From a virus: 47,789 bases of DNA. The position numbers and the translations under genes are program-made. Shown here piece by piece: positions 24,756 through 33,263 of the stretch. The notes below the pieces were generated by a model. It ran no database searches. It was not told the DNA's origin and saw only the letters and a program-made list of their open reading frames with translations. The DNA lies in IMG/VR virus record IMGVR_UViG_3300010370_003461, positions 1 to 47,789 of that record. One strand, given 5' to 3'. Position 1 is the first letter of the stretch, and each line of letters opens with the position of its first letter.

Positions 24756-25802
24756 ATGAAAGCTGTACTATTAAATGATACCCATTTTGGGTATAAAGCT
24801 GATTCCCCAATCGTATTAGAATACTTTCTTTCATTTATGGAAAACCAACTGTTTCCTTATATGAAAGAAAACAATATAACTACAATTTTTCATTTGGGAG
24901 ATGTATTTGACAGAAGAAAATACATCAATTTTAAAACATTGAATGAAGTTAGAACTAGATTTTTTGAACCCTTGCGTGATATGGGAGTCAAAGTTATTGC
25001 AATATGTGGTAACCACGATACATATTACAAAAACAATAATAGAGTAAATTCATTAGATGAATTAATTTTTGGATATGGCAATTGGGAAATATATTCAGAG
25101 CCAACAGAAATAAAAACTAGCTCAGGGTGTGTGGCTCTCATTCCGTGGATTAACCCAGAGAATGAAGAAAAAACTGCAGACTTTATAATAAACACAACCT
25201 GCCCAATATTATTTGGGCATTTGGAATTACTTGGATTTCAGAGTATTCGTGGCATATTTGTAGACCAAGGTTATGACCCGAGACATTTTAACAAGTTTGA
25301 ATACGTTCTTACTGGTCACTATCACGTTAAGTCTAGTCGTGATAATATTCACTATTTGGGTACGCAATACCAGATGGCTTTCTCAGACGTTTGGGAAGAC
25401 AAGGGCTTCCACGTATTTGACTTCAAGGATCGTACTTTATCGTTTATTAAAAATCCAAGAAAGCTTTTCTACACGCTTGATTATAACGAGGACGAGCCAC
25501 AAAAACTCAATTATGAAGATTTTAAAGATTGCTATGTTAAGGTCTTTATCAAGAAGCGTACTAAGGCTCCAGCTTTTGAAAAGTACGTGGATAAATTCTA
25601 TGAGGCAGGCGTGGCAGAATTGGCAATAACAGATGAAGTAACAACTAATCCAGAATTGGTTGCTGTTGATGTCCATAAAGATACATTGCAGCTATTGCAC
25701 GAAGAAATAGAAATAATAAACGATAATTCTGTTGATAAAAAAATACTTGCCAAGATCATCGATGAGGCTTATAATTCGGCATTGTCAAAGGATGAAGAGT
25801 GA
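24756..25802 (+). CDS. gp47: Recombination nuclease subunit gp47 (Mre11/SbcD-like)
   Basis: 348 residues (T4 gp47 339). The metallophosphoesterase motifs are in order: N-D-T-H-F-G at 8-13, H-L-G-D-V-F-D-R near 46-53, C-G-N-H-D near 85-89 and T-G-H-Y-H near 186-190. With gp46 it forms the Mre11-Rad50-type complex that resects broken DNA ends for recombination-dependent replication. Its stop overlaps the GTG start of gp46 (GTGA), ensuring balanced synthesis. Confidence 0.95.
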   Translation: MKAVLLNDTHFGYKADSPIVLEYFLSFMENQLFPYMKENNITTIFHLGDVFDRRKYINFKTLNEVRTRFFEPLRDMGVKVIAICGNHDTYYKNNNRVNSLDELIFGYGNWEIYSEPTEIKTSSGCVALIPWINPENEEKTADFIINTTCPILFGHLELLGFQSIRGIFVDQGYDPRHFNKFEYVLTGHYHVKSSRDNIHYLGTQYQMAFSDVWEDKGFHVFDFKDRTLSFIKNPRKLFYTLDYNEDEPQKLNYEDFKDCYVKVFIKKRTKAPAFEKYVDKFYEAGVAELAITDEVTTNPELVAVDVHKDTLQLLHEEIEIINDNSVDKKILAKIIDEAYNSALSKDEE

Positions 25803-27520
25803 TTGAATTTTTAAAAGTCCGATTTAAAAACTTTGGATCGTTTGGAAACAACTTTTCAGAAATTGATTTAAACAGCAGAAAAACGGTTCTTGTCACGGGA
25901 ACAAATGGACATGGCAAGTCTTTTGCTCTGTTAGATTCTCTGTGCTTTGGGCTGTTTGGCAAACCTTTTAGGCCAATCAATATTCCGCAGTTGGTAAATA
26001 CGGTCAATGGGAAAAATTGTTTAGTTGAGATAGAATTTAAAAAATCAAATTCTCATTATCTCATTAGAAGAGGCTTGTCTCCTAAAATTTTTGAAATACA
26101 CAAGGATGGCAAACTTTTAGACCAAAATGCTAAGTCTAAAGACTACCAAGAGATGTTTGAAGAACAGATCCTGGGATTCGATTACTCTGCCTTTAAACAG
26201 GTCGTAATCCTTGGTAAATCGAACTTCATACCATTTATGCAATTGACCCCTATGGAGCGAAGAAAGATCATAGAAGGGCTCCTAGAACTTGATATACTTG
26301 CTGATATGAATGTATATGTAAAGGGACAGTTGGGATCTTTAAAGGTAGATATTGCTGAACAAAATAGTCTTTTAAAGATTTCTCATGAAAAAATTAAATC
26401 TCAGAAAGAATTTATTGAACAAGTAAAAACCAGTAATGCTGGAGATATAAAAATTCTTGAGGAAAGAATTTTACAGTATAAGAGTGAAATAAAAGAAGAT
26501 AATGAAAGTTTAAAAATTTTACTTGTATCACATTCCAACAAAACAACTCAAATTTTAGATTTAAAAAAGAAAATTGGATCCCTTAAAGATGTTCCCGGAA
26601 TGTTAATTAAACTGGAAACTTTAAAAACTACATTGCTTGAAGATATACAGGCTTTGGAAGAGAATGCAACTTGTAAGTGTTGCTTACAGGTTCTTCCGGA
26701 AGAACAAAAACAAAAACATATTCAAGAAAAAAGAATAAAATCAAAAGAATGTTTTGATGCGTTAAAGGTTGCAACAAAAAAGAATCAAGATCTAGAACAA
26801 TATACTAAAGATTTAGAAAAAATATCAGATGAAGTAGAAACACTAGTAAATGACATTAATGGAATCAAGTACAGAATTGGAAATTCCGAATCCAATATTA
26901 AAATTTTGGAGAAAGATATAAAAGAAAAACAAGCAGCTAACAATCTGACTACTTTACTAGCCAGCTTGACTGATTCAGAAAGAAAAAAAGATGAAATTGC
27001 AAAACATGTTGAAAAACTTATTCAAGAACAGATTCACCATGACATTGTATATGATATTCTCAAGGATGGTGGACTTAAAAGCCGTATTATCAAGCATTAT
27101 GTTCCCATCATCAATGGACTCGTCAATAAATTCCTCGGAAAACTTAATCTCTATGTTGACTTCACCATCGATGAGGAGTTCAAGGAAACAATCAAATCCA
27201 GATACCGAGATGCATTCTCATATTCCTCTTTCTCTGAGGGAGAGAAGCAGCGTATCGATCTGGCCATACTGCTGACTTGGCGTGAAGTAGCCAAGATGAA
27301 GAACAGCTTGAACTGCAATCTTTTAATATTTGATGAAATTCTTGATTCATCGTTGGATGCATCTGGCACAGAATCTTTTCTTAAAATATTAAATAAAATG
27401 AAGAGCAAGTGTTCTATTTTTATTATCAGTCACAAAGCAGATCAACTGGTTGACAAATTTGACCAATCACTACAGTTTGAAAAGAAAAATAATTTTTCTA
27501 AGATTAAATCTCTTGTATAA
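25799..27520 (+). CDS. gp46: Recombination nuclease subunit gp46 (Rad50/SbcC-like)
   Basis: 573 residues (T4 gp46 560), starting at the GTG overlapping the gp47 stop. Walker A G-T-N-G-H-G-K-S (about 34-41), a coiled-coil middle with the Zn-hook C-x-x-C (C-K-C-C near 298), the ABC signature F-S-E-G-E-K-Q-R (about 478) and Walker B L-L-I-F-D-E near 508 make the assignment firm. The ATPase regulates the gp47 nuclease and DNA-end processing. The stop codon is part of a TATAAATA box. Confidence 0.95.
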   Translation: MIEFLKVRFKNFGSFGNNFSEIDLNSRKTVLVTGTNGHGKSFALLDSLCFGLFGKPFRPINIPQLVNTVNGKNCLVEIEFKKSNSHYLIRRGLSPKIFEIHKDGKLLDQNAKSKDYQEMFEEQILGFDYSAFKQVVILGKSNFIPFMQLTPMERRKIIEGLLELDILADMNVYVKGQLGSLKVDIAEQNSLLKISHEKIKSQKEFIEQVKTSNAGDIKILEERILQYKSEIKEDNESLKILLVSHSNKTTQILDLKKKIGSLKDVPGMLIKLETLKTTLLEDIQALEENATCKCCLQVLPEEQKQKHIQEKRIKSKECFDALKVATKKNQDLEQYTKDLEKISDEVETLVNDINGIKYRIGNSESNIKILEKDIKEKQAANNLTTLLASLTDSERKKDEIAKHVEKLIQEQIHHDIVYDILKDGGLKSRIIKHYVPIINGLVNKFLGKLNLYVDFTIDEEFKETIKSRYRDAFSYSSFSEGEKQRIDLAILLTWREVAKMKNSLNCNLLIFDEILDSSLDASGTESFLKILNKMKSKCSIFIISHKADQLVDKFDQSLQFEKKNNFSKIKSLV

Positions 27521-27523
27521 ATA
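27516..27523 (+). promoter_or_regulatory. T4-type late promoter box at the gp46 stop (TATAAATA)
   Basis: An exact TATAAATA overlaps the gp46 stop (GTA TAA ATA), upstream of the small basic ORF and the clamp gene. A further weak TTGTAT-N16-TATAAT arrangement follows at 27527-27554. Late expression of the downstream replication genes, in addition to earlier expression, is a guess. Confidence 0.5.
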
Positions 27524-27561
27524 TATTTGTATTGAAGAAGAATGGAGTTATAATAAAGGTT

Positions 27562-27714
27562 ATGAACGAAGAGAGTTTTGAAAAGTTTACTAATCGTCGC
27601 AAGAACAAGCCTTCAGGCTTCAGCAAAAAGCAACAGAATAGAAACAAGCGTGGAAACCGCCATGAACAGAAACAGCGGTTGAATGATTCAATGTATAAAA
27701 AAGACTTTGACTAA
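27562..27714 (+). CDS. Small basic protein between gp46 and gp45
   Basis: 50 residues from the ATG at 27562 with AAAGG upstream; an alternative TTG at 27532 would add ten residues. Nearly every other residue in the middle is Lys, Arg, Gln or Asn (R-R-K-N-K-P, K-K-Q-Q-N-R-N-K-R). It probably binds nucleic acid or RNA polymerase. T4 also has small genes between 46 and 45, including rpbA, but the sequence here is too short to match. It is a credible gene because of its ribosome site and because it fills the gap between gp46 and gp45. Confidence 0.65.
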   Translation: MNEESFEKFTNRRKNKPSGFSKKQQNRNKRGNRHEQKQRLNDSMYKKDFD

Positions 27715-27731
27715 ATTAGGAACATCTATAT

Positions 27732-28403
27732 ATGACAACTGTGACAAAAATGCGTCTCTCAAAAGAGACATACGCAATCCTTAAAAACTTCGCATCTATT
27801 AATTCTAACATCATTATCAAGCCAGGGAATACTTTAAAAACAAAGTCTCCTGGTGGAAACATGTATGTTGAGGCAAAGGTCTCAGAAGACTTTGATGTTG
27901 ATGTACCTATCTGGGATCTAAACCAGTTCTTGGGAGTTGCTAGTCTATTCAACAACCCGGATCTTGAGTTCCATGATACCCATGTTGTAATTACAAACGG
28001 TAGATCCAGCATTGAGTATTACTATGCTGAGCCTTCTCTCCTTGATGTTCCAAAGAAGGATATCAAGATGCCGAAGACTGTTATTAAGTTTGATCTAGAG
28101 GAAAAGGATCTTAACGAAATCTATAAGGCAGCAAATATCCTTCAGGTTAACGATCTTAAACTTGTAGCAGAAGATGGTACAATTAAGATTGTAGTTGAAG
28201 ACGAGAGCAAGGGGTCTTCAAATAATTTTGAAATTGTTATTCAAGAGAAGTATTCTGGACCAGATTTTGAAGGTATTGTTGAGGTATCGGAACTAAAGCT
28301 TCTTCCAGGTGCTTACTCAGTAGAACTGACAGAGACCATCTTGGCAAAGTTTAATCACAAAACTCTTGATCTATCTTATTATGTTGCCGTAAAGAGGAAC
28401 TAA
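27732..28403 (+). CDS. gp45: DNA polymerase sliding clamp, gp45
   Basis: 223 residues (T4 gp45 228). The M-R-L-S-K-E-T-Y-A-I-L-K-N-F-A-S-I-N start, the I-K-P-G-N segment near 34, the W-D-L-N-Q-F-L near 61 and the C-terminal L-S-Y-Y-V-A end fit T4-like clamps. The trimeric ring tethers the polymerase to DNA and also acts as the mobile enhancer of late transcription with gp55. It is followed closely by the loader genes gp44 and gp62. Confidence 0.93.
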   Translation: MTTVTKMRLSKETYAILKNFASINSNIIIKPGNTLKTKSPGGNMYVEAKVSEDFDVDVPIWDLNQFLGVASLFNNPDLEFHDTHVVITNGRSSIEYYYAEPSLLDVPKKDIKMPKTVIKFDLEEKDLNEIYKAANILQVNDLKLVAEDGTIKIVVEDESKGSSNNFEIVIQEKYSGPDFEGIVEVSELKLLPGAYSVELTETILAKFNHKTLDLSYYVAVKRN

Positions 28404-28404
28404 C

Positions 28405-29349
28405 TTGAACACTCCAAGTGACCTTCTTTGGGTTGAAAAGTATCGACCCAAAACTTTGTCTGATTGTATCCTTCCTACTGATTTGGGTATCGTCTTTTCC
28501 GGTATGGTAAAAGAGGGCAAGATACCCAATTTAATTCTTTATGGTAAGGCTGGCACTGGTAAAACCACAGTTGCAAAGGCTCTGGCCAACGATATTGGTT
28601 CAGATAGTCTTTTGATTAACTGCTCAGAAGAAAATGGTATTGATACTCTAAGGACCAAGATTCGCCACTATGCATCTACCATTTCTCTTAATGGTAATGT
28701 AAAGGTTGTAATTTTGGATGAGTTTGATTATGCAAACGCACAGTCTATACAGCCAGCATTGCGTGGAGCAATAGAGGAGTTTGCCAAGAACTGCAGGTTT
28801 ATAATGACCTGTAACTATAAAAATAGAATCATCGAACCTCTGCATTCTCGTTGCAGCGGTATTGACTTTACTATTCCCAATGCAGAAAAAGCTCAACTGG
28901 CTTCTATGGTAATGAAGCGCCTAGAGTATATTTTGAATACGGAAAACATCCCGTATGAAACACCAGTTTTGGTAAATCTAGTTAAAAAGCATTTTCCAGA
29001 TATTCGTAGAATCATCAATGAACTTCAGCGCTATTCTTCTTCTGGAAAAATTGATGTTGGCATCCTTGCTCAAGGTAGCAGTGAATCATATAAAGAGTTG
29101 CTGGGTTTTATGAAGAAAAAGGAGTTTGTTGCATGCAGAAAGTGGGTAGTTCAAAATCTAGATTTAAACACTGCCGATTTCTTCAAGCGTCTTTATAATG
29201 AGCTATATACCGCACTGAAGCCAAGTTCCATTCCTACCGCCATTTTGATTATAGGTGAGTACCAGTACAAATCTGCATTTGCTGCAGACCAGGAAATCAA
29301 CACAATGGCTTTGATTGTCCAATTGATGATGGAATGTGAGTTTAACTAA
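28405..29349 (+). CDS. gp44: Clamp loader large subunit, gp44
   Basis: 314 residues (T4 gp44 319). The start is TTG at 28405, preceded by AGAGGAAC; the next Met is past the conserved W-V-E-K-Y-R-P-K block (9-16), so TTG is chosen. Walker A G-K-A-G-T-G-K-T (about 48-55), D-E-F-D (about 110-113) and the S-R-C segment near 149 are those of AAA+ clamp loaders. Four gp44 and one gp62 load gp45. It overlaps the next gene by one base (TAATG). Confidence 0.95.
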   Translation: MNTPSDLLWVEKYRPKTLSDCILPTDLGIVFSGMVKEGKIPNLILYGKAGTGKTTVAKALANDIGSDSLLINCSEENGIDTLRTKIRHYASTISLNGNVKVVILDEFDYANAQSIQPALRGAIEEFAKNCRFIMTCNYKNRIIEPLHSRCSGIDFTIPNAEKAQLASMVMKRLEYILNTENIPYETPVLVNLVKKHFPDIRRIINELQRYSSSGKIDVGILAQGSSESYKELLGFMKKKEFVACRKWVVQNLDLNTADFFKRLYNELYTALKPSSIPTAILIIGEYQYKSAFAADQEINTMALIVQLMMECEFN

Positions 29350-29732
29350 TGGAGCTTAAACACTTTCTTTCAAGTATCAACTATGACAAAAAGCCACTTC
29401 TAGATTCTGACGAGAATGCAAAGAAGTATTATCCTGCATTTGTTGTAAATAGGTGTCTTTCCTATTTTCCTGATACTATATTCCATTCCAATGAAATGAA
29501 CTGTGCACCATGGTTAGACAATAAAACACAGTTTGATTATTATCTTCATGGAGTGAGAAAAAAGAAAAGATACTCTTCTTGGCTTAAAAAGGAAACAGAG
29601 GAGAATATAGCCATAATTCGCGCAGTTTATGGTTATACAGAAGCAAAGGCGCAGGAAGTACTAAATATACTTGGTCCCCGAGATATTGAAAAATTGAAGA
29701 AATATCTTGAAAAGGGTGGATGTAATCAGTAA
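29349..29732 (+). CDS. gp62: Clamp loader small subunit, gp62
   Basis: 127 residues, shorter than T4 gp62 (187). The call rests on position directly behind gp44 and before regA and on a recognisable N-terminal half (N-Y-D-K-K-P-L-L, P-A-F-V-V-N-R-C-L-S). The short length suggests that the C-terminal domain seen in T4 is reduced. It ends nine bases before the regA start. Confidence 0.85.
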   Translation: MELKHFLSSINYDKKPLLDSDENAKKYYPAFVVNRCLSYFPDTIFHSNEMNCAPWLDNKTQFDYYLHGVRKKKRYSSWLKKETEENIAIIRAVYGYTEAKAQEVLNILGPRDIEKLKKYLEKGGCNQ

Positions 29733-29741
29733 GGATGTGAA

Positions 29742-30167
29742 ATGTCACAAATCTCAGATCAAGTATTTAAAGGCGTTGGCGTACAGGTAAAATTACAAGA
29801 ACCAGATGATTTTATGGTTGTAAGAGAAACCCTATCAAGAATGGGTGTTTCTCCAAAAGGAAAAAACATACTGTACCAATCCTGCCATTTAATACATAAA
29901 AACGAAGTTTATATAATTGCCCATTTTAAAGAATTATTTTCTTTAGATGGGCTTCCGTCTAATATTACAGAAGAGGATTTAAAACGCAGAAATGCGATCA
30001 TTTCTCTTTTGGAAGAATGGGACCTTTTAGATATTGTTGACAAAGAAAAGATTAAAGATAAGATGCCTCTTAATGCAATTAAAATTATCAAGCATGAGGA
30101 AAAAGCAAACTGGCAACTTATTCCTAAATTTAATCCAGGTTCTTTGCGTAAATTTTTTAATTCATAA
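29742..30167 (+). CDS. regA: Translational repressor RegA
   Basis: 141 residues (T4 RegA 122). The K-L-Q-E-P-D-D-F-M-V-V-R-E-T-L-S-R-M-G block (about 18-36) and L-Y-Q-S-C-H-L near 46-52 match T4 RegA closely. RegA binds near start codons of several phage early mRNAs, including clamp and loader messages in T4, and blocks ribosomes. The ribosome site AAGGATG precedes the ATG. T4 places DNA polymerase gene 43 next; here a glycosyltransferase follows instead. Confidence 0.93.
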   Translation: MSQISDQVFKGVGVQVKLQEPDDFMVVRETLSRMGVSPKGKNILYQSCHLIHKNEVYIIAHFKELFSLDGLPSNITEEDLKRRNAIISLLEEWDLLDIVDKEKIKDKMPLNAIKIIKHEEKANWQLIPKFNPGSLRKFFNS

Positions 30168-30175
30168 GGATGACT

Positions 30176-31396
30176 ATGCACAATTTAACTCTTACTATGA
30201 TCGTCAAAAACGAGGCACCAAATATCAAGCGGTGCCTAGAATCAGTCGCAAAATACATCGATTACTATGTGATCGCTGATACAGGATCCATCGATAATAC
30301 CAAGCAGATCATCAAAGAATTCTTTGATGAAAAAGGTATTCCTGGAGAAATCTTGGATCACAAGTGGGAAGACTTCGGAACAAACAGAACGAATGTTCTA
30401 AAGCACTGCTACGGCAAGACAAAGTGGGCACTGATGATTGATGCCGATGATAATATCGAAGGCACTCTTCCAGTAGATAAGTTTGATGACAATCTTGATG
30501 GTTATGTTGTTAAGATTGTACGGGGAAATATGATTTGGTATCGTGCACAACTATTCAATCTTGGAAAGAAACAGTGGTGGTTTGAAGAGCCTCTGCACGA
30601 ATATGCTATTTGCGACCAACCCATGAATGTTCAACGTTTGGAAGGAGATTACTCTTGGAACGTTAGAACCGAAGGTTGTAGATCCAGAGAGGTAAACAGT
30701 GATCGTGAAAAATATGCAAGAGACTACTTCTTATTGAAGAAGTTTCTTGAAAAAGATCCTCAGTCAGTCCGCAAGCAATTCTATGCAGCACAGTCTGCGT
30801 TTGATGCTCAACTTTATGATGTAGCTGAAAAGGAATATCTTAAGAGAATTGAAATGGGCAATTGGCCAGAAGAGGTGTTCTACTCTTGGATTCGTGTGGG
30901 AATTTGCAGAGAAATTTTAGGTCGTCCATTGCCAGAAGTTGCTGATGCTTTTATGGCAGCATATGATGTCAGACCAAACAGAGCAGAAGCCCTTTATCAT
31001 CTTTCCTGTGTTTACAGAAAGCATGAAAGACCAAGAAATGCATTTATGATCGCCTCACATGCAATTACGATTGCTCCTCCAAAGGAAGATATTCTGTTTG
31101 TAGACCATGCAGTTTACAATTGGGGAATTTTGGATGAGATCGCAACCACAGCCTTCTATGTTGGTAGGATGCATATCGGTCTGGCAGCATGTGAAAAGCT
31201 ACTTTCTGAAAATCATCTCCCAGAAGAACATAGAGAAAGAATTAAGAAGAACAAAGAAGTTTATTTGAAAGCTGTTGCAGAATTTAATGAACAACAGCAA
31301 AAAGCTCTAGCAGAAAAGCACAAAATGATAGAGCAAAATTCAAATAAGACTACTTTGGGCGTAGATTTGAAGAAGGCAGAAGCCGTGACACTTTAA
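30176..31396 (+). CDS. GT2-type glycosyltransferase with TPR-like C-terminus
   Basis: 406 residues from the ATG at 30176, preferred because AAGGA lies at proper spacing; an earlier in-frame ATG at 30170 overlaps that site. The N-terminal T-M-I-V-K-N-E-A-P-N-I-K-R-C-L-E-S-V motif, I-A-D-T-G-S-I-D-N-T-K and L-M-I-D-A-D-D-N (D-A-D-D likely metal site) identify a GT-A family 2 enzyme. The C-terminal half is helical with Ala/Leu repeats like tetratricopeptides, as in SunS-like protein S/O-glycosyltransferases. It is directly before a terminator and the fibre genes. A protein target is possible. Confidence 0.82.
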   Translation: MHNLTLTMIVKNEAPNIKRCLESVAKYIDYYVIADTGSIDNTKQIIKEFFDEKGIPGEILDHKWEDFGTNRTNVLKHCYGKTKWALMIDADDNIEGTLPVDKFDDNLDGYVVKIVRGNMIWYRAQLFNLGKKQWWFEEPLHEYAICDQPMNVQRLEGDYSWNVRTEGCRSREVNSDREKYARDYFLLKKFLEKDPQSVRKQFYAAQSAFDAQLYDVAEKEYLKRIEMGNWPEEVFYSWIRVGICREILGRPLPEVADAFMAAYDVRPNRAEALYHLSCVYRKHERPRNAFMIASHAITIAPPKEDILFVDHAVYNWGILDEIATTAFYVGRMHIGLAACEKLLSENHLPEEHRERIKKNKEVYLKAVAEFNEQQQKALAEKHKMIEQNSNKTTLGVDLKKAEAVTL

Positions 31397-31408
31397 TGGT
31401 TTAAAACA

Positions 31409-31416
31409 TCTAAATA
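31409..31416 (+). promoter_or_regulatory. Candidate late promoter box before the fibre genes (TCTAAATA)
   Basis: Third copy of the TCTAAATA 8-mer, here immediately upstream of the hairpin at 31421. If used, the transcript would start within the hairpin, forming a stem at the 5' end. Function is inferred from recurrence and position. Confidence 0.4.
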
Positions 31417-31420
31417 TTTA

Positions 31421-31453
31421 ATAATAGCCTAGTAACATAGGCTATTATTTTTT
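31421..31453 (+). terminator. Rho-independent terminator after the GT2 gene
   Basis: An 11-bp stem (ATAATAGCCTA at 31421-31431 and TAGGCTATTAT at 31438-31448) with a six-base loop and a run of six T at 31448-31453. It separates the replication/GT2 transcript from the virion-fibre genes. Confidence 0.85.
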
Positions 31454-31462
31454 GGAGCATCC

Positions 31463-31858
31463 ATGAGCGCAAACTACGACATTTCTATCATCCAAGGAGA
31501 CAGTATTCGCTGGGCCATGTATTTTTCAGAAGGAAGCACAGCATACAATCTTTCTGGTTGCACGCTATCCATGCAATTAAGAAAGGGCTACTATCCGTCG
31601 TCTTTAGTTGCATCATATGTTATAAATGTTCCAAGTGGATTTACTGGTGCAACTATGCCAGAAGGCATATACGGTGGTTTATGCGCATCAGCAACAGGTG
31701 GAACGATTTATGTGTCAATTGGAGCTACTTATACGGGCCAGTTAACACCAAATTCTACACCAAAATATGATATCCAATTAATCGAACCAGTAGGAAATAC
31801 AGTTACCACAATTTTGAGAGGAACTATAGAAGTTCTAGATGAGGTTACAAGACTATAA
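31463..31858 (+). CDS. Virion structural protein (unknown), first of the fibre cluster
   Basis: 131 residues, with short strands and Ser/Thr/Gly-rich turns (I-S-I-I-Q-G-D-S-I, F-S-E-G-S-T-A-Y-N-L-S-G-C-T-L, M-Q-L-R-K-G). It resembles small phage baseplate or fibre-associated beta-sandwich proteins. It has a strong GGAG site, lies behind a terminator, and overlaps the next gene by one base. No specific family is assigned. It probably connects or precedes the fibre proteins. Confidence 0.6.
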   Translation: MSANYDISIIQGDSIRWAMYFSEGSTAYNLSGCTLSMQLRKGYYPSSLVASYVINVPSGFTGATMPEGIYGGLCASATGGTIYVSIGATYTGQLTPNSTPKYDIQLIEPVGNTVTTILRGTIEVLDEVTRL

Positions 31859-33246
31859 TGCCAGACGTTACTGTGAGTAATGATGGTCCATACCCACAAA
31901 TTAATGTTCAGATTGTTCCAGAAAAACCATCATTTACAGCCAACACAACTGTTAACCAACTAACTGTAGAAAATACAGGCGATTATCCCTCTTTAAATTT
32001 AAATACTGGAACTCAGTATCCAAGTTTAACAATTCTTCCACCCAGAGAAATTATTTTGGGTGGCGGTGGAGGTGGTGGTGCGGCTGGTACAGACGGTGCT
32101 CAAGGAACCCAAGGAACTCAGGGAACACAGGGATTACAAGGTATTCAGGGGCTTGTTGGCTTACAAGGAGATGCTGGGGATAGGTATAAAACAAACTCTT
32201 CTACTAGCCTAACAGTGGGAGCTCTGTCATCTGTTACATTAACAGTAACAGATAATAATCTCGCATATACACCAAAACAAGAAGTAATTGTTGTAAGTAC
32301 ATCTAATACAGCAGTTTATTTTAATGGAATAGTAAGTTCGTATTCTGGTTATACTTTAATTTTGTCGGTAACTAGTCAAACTGGAAGTGGAACATACGAT
32401 TCTTGGTCTATAAATTTAACTGGATTACAAGGTCCAGCAGGCAATACTGGTGCTACAGGTTCTATTAGTATAAATGAACAGCTATTTGATACAAATACAG
32501 GAATAACAAAATCTTCAAATTTTGTTAATGGAACTAGTGGTCTTGCAAGAAAATTGGTATTCTTAGCCCAAGATGGAAGTTTAACTTTTGATTATATAAG
32601 AAACTATGATGTGTTTAATCCAGCAGATTTAACATTTGCAATTTCAAGTTTTACCACAACAATTCCTTCTAATAACTTGATTGGTTCTGGAAACTTTACT
32701 TTAAATACAAGAACCGCAACAATTGCATATACAGCTGTTAGCATTCCTACTGGATTAACGTTATCTATATCGTCGGGATTTGGTTTCCCGATTACCGTTA
32801 ATTCACCTTACACTTCTTATTCATTTACCAGTGCTGCTGGAGTCACATATACAAGTCCACCACAAACAATAACATTAACAGCAACTGCTAGAAATGGTTC
32901 TGGGTCCAGTTCAGTTGCCACAACAACTTTTAGTTTTATAAACAATATTTACTATGGCATTTCAAGTTTAATATCTTTAACTTCCTCCGATGTAATAGCT
33001 TTAACTCCAGTTCTACAAAATTCTAAATCTTATACATTTACTATTACTTCTGGGGCTGGCCAGTATGTTTACTATGCCTATCCTTCAAGGCTGGGGACAG
33101 CAACGTTTACTGTTGGGGGTTTTGCAGGTGGTTTTGAGCCACCTGTAACTTTAAGTGTAACAAATTCAAATGGTTATGCAGAAAACTACTACATATATAG
33201 GAGTACAAACGCTAACTTGGGAACAAGAAACGTGGTTGTAACATAA
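31858..33246 (+). CDS. Collagen-like virion protein with a beta-rich C-terminus
   Basis: 462 residues. The N-terminus has repeated short strands with Y-P-x-(I/L)-N-(V/L) and a Gly run (about 68-74), then a collagen-like segment of G-T-Q, G-L-Q and G-I-Q triplets (about 79-105). The rest is beta-rich and Ser/Thr-rich and ends with Y-Y-A-Y-P-S-R-L-G-T, F-A-G-G-F and Y-Y-I-Y-R-S-T-N, a pattern common to phage fibre and adhesin C-termini. It directly follows the 31463 gene (one-base overlap) and precedes the giant fibre, so it is probably part of the same tail-fibre assembly. Confidence 0.75.
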   Translation: MPDVTVSNDGPYPQINVQIVPEKPSFTANTTVNQLTVENTGDYPSLNLNTGTQYPSLTILPPREIILGGGGGGGAAGTDGAQGTQGTQGTQGLQGIQGLVGLQGDAGDRYKTNSSTSLTVGALSSVTLTVTDNNLAYTPKQEVIVVSTSNTAVYFNGIVSSYSGYTLILSVTSQTGSGTYDSWSINLTGLQGPAGNTGATGSISINEQLFDTNTGITKSSNFVNGTSGLARKLVFLAQDGSLTFDYIRNYDVFNPADLTFAISSFTTTIPSNNLIGSGNFTLNTRTATIAYTAVSIPTGLTLSISSGFGFPITVNSPYTSYSFTSAAGVTYTSPPQTITLTATARNGSGSSSVATTTFSFINNIYYGISSLISLTSSDVIALTPVLQNSKSYTFTITSGAGQYVYYAYPSRLGTATFTVGGFAGGFEPPVTLSVTNSNGYAENYYIYRSTNANLGTRNVVVT

Positions 33247-33263
33247 TTTAATTTTTCTTAAAA

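Noticed and set aside
27527-27554. Second promoter (TTGTAT-N16-TATAAT) before the small basic ORF
   Set aside because: The -35 match is weak and the predicted start falls on the ATG while a ribosome site is present, so the match is probably chance.
30170-30175. First in-frame ATG of the GT2 gene
   Set aside because: It overlaps the ribosome site AAGGA; the ATG at 30176 has proper spacing.
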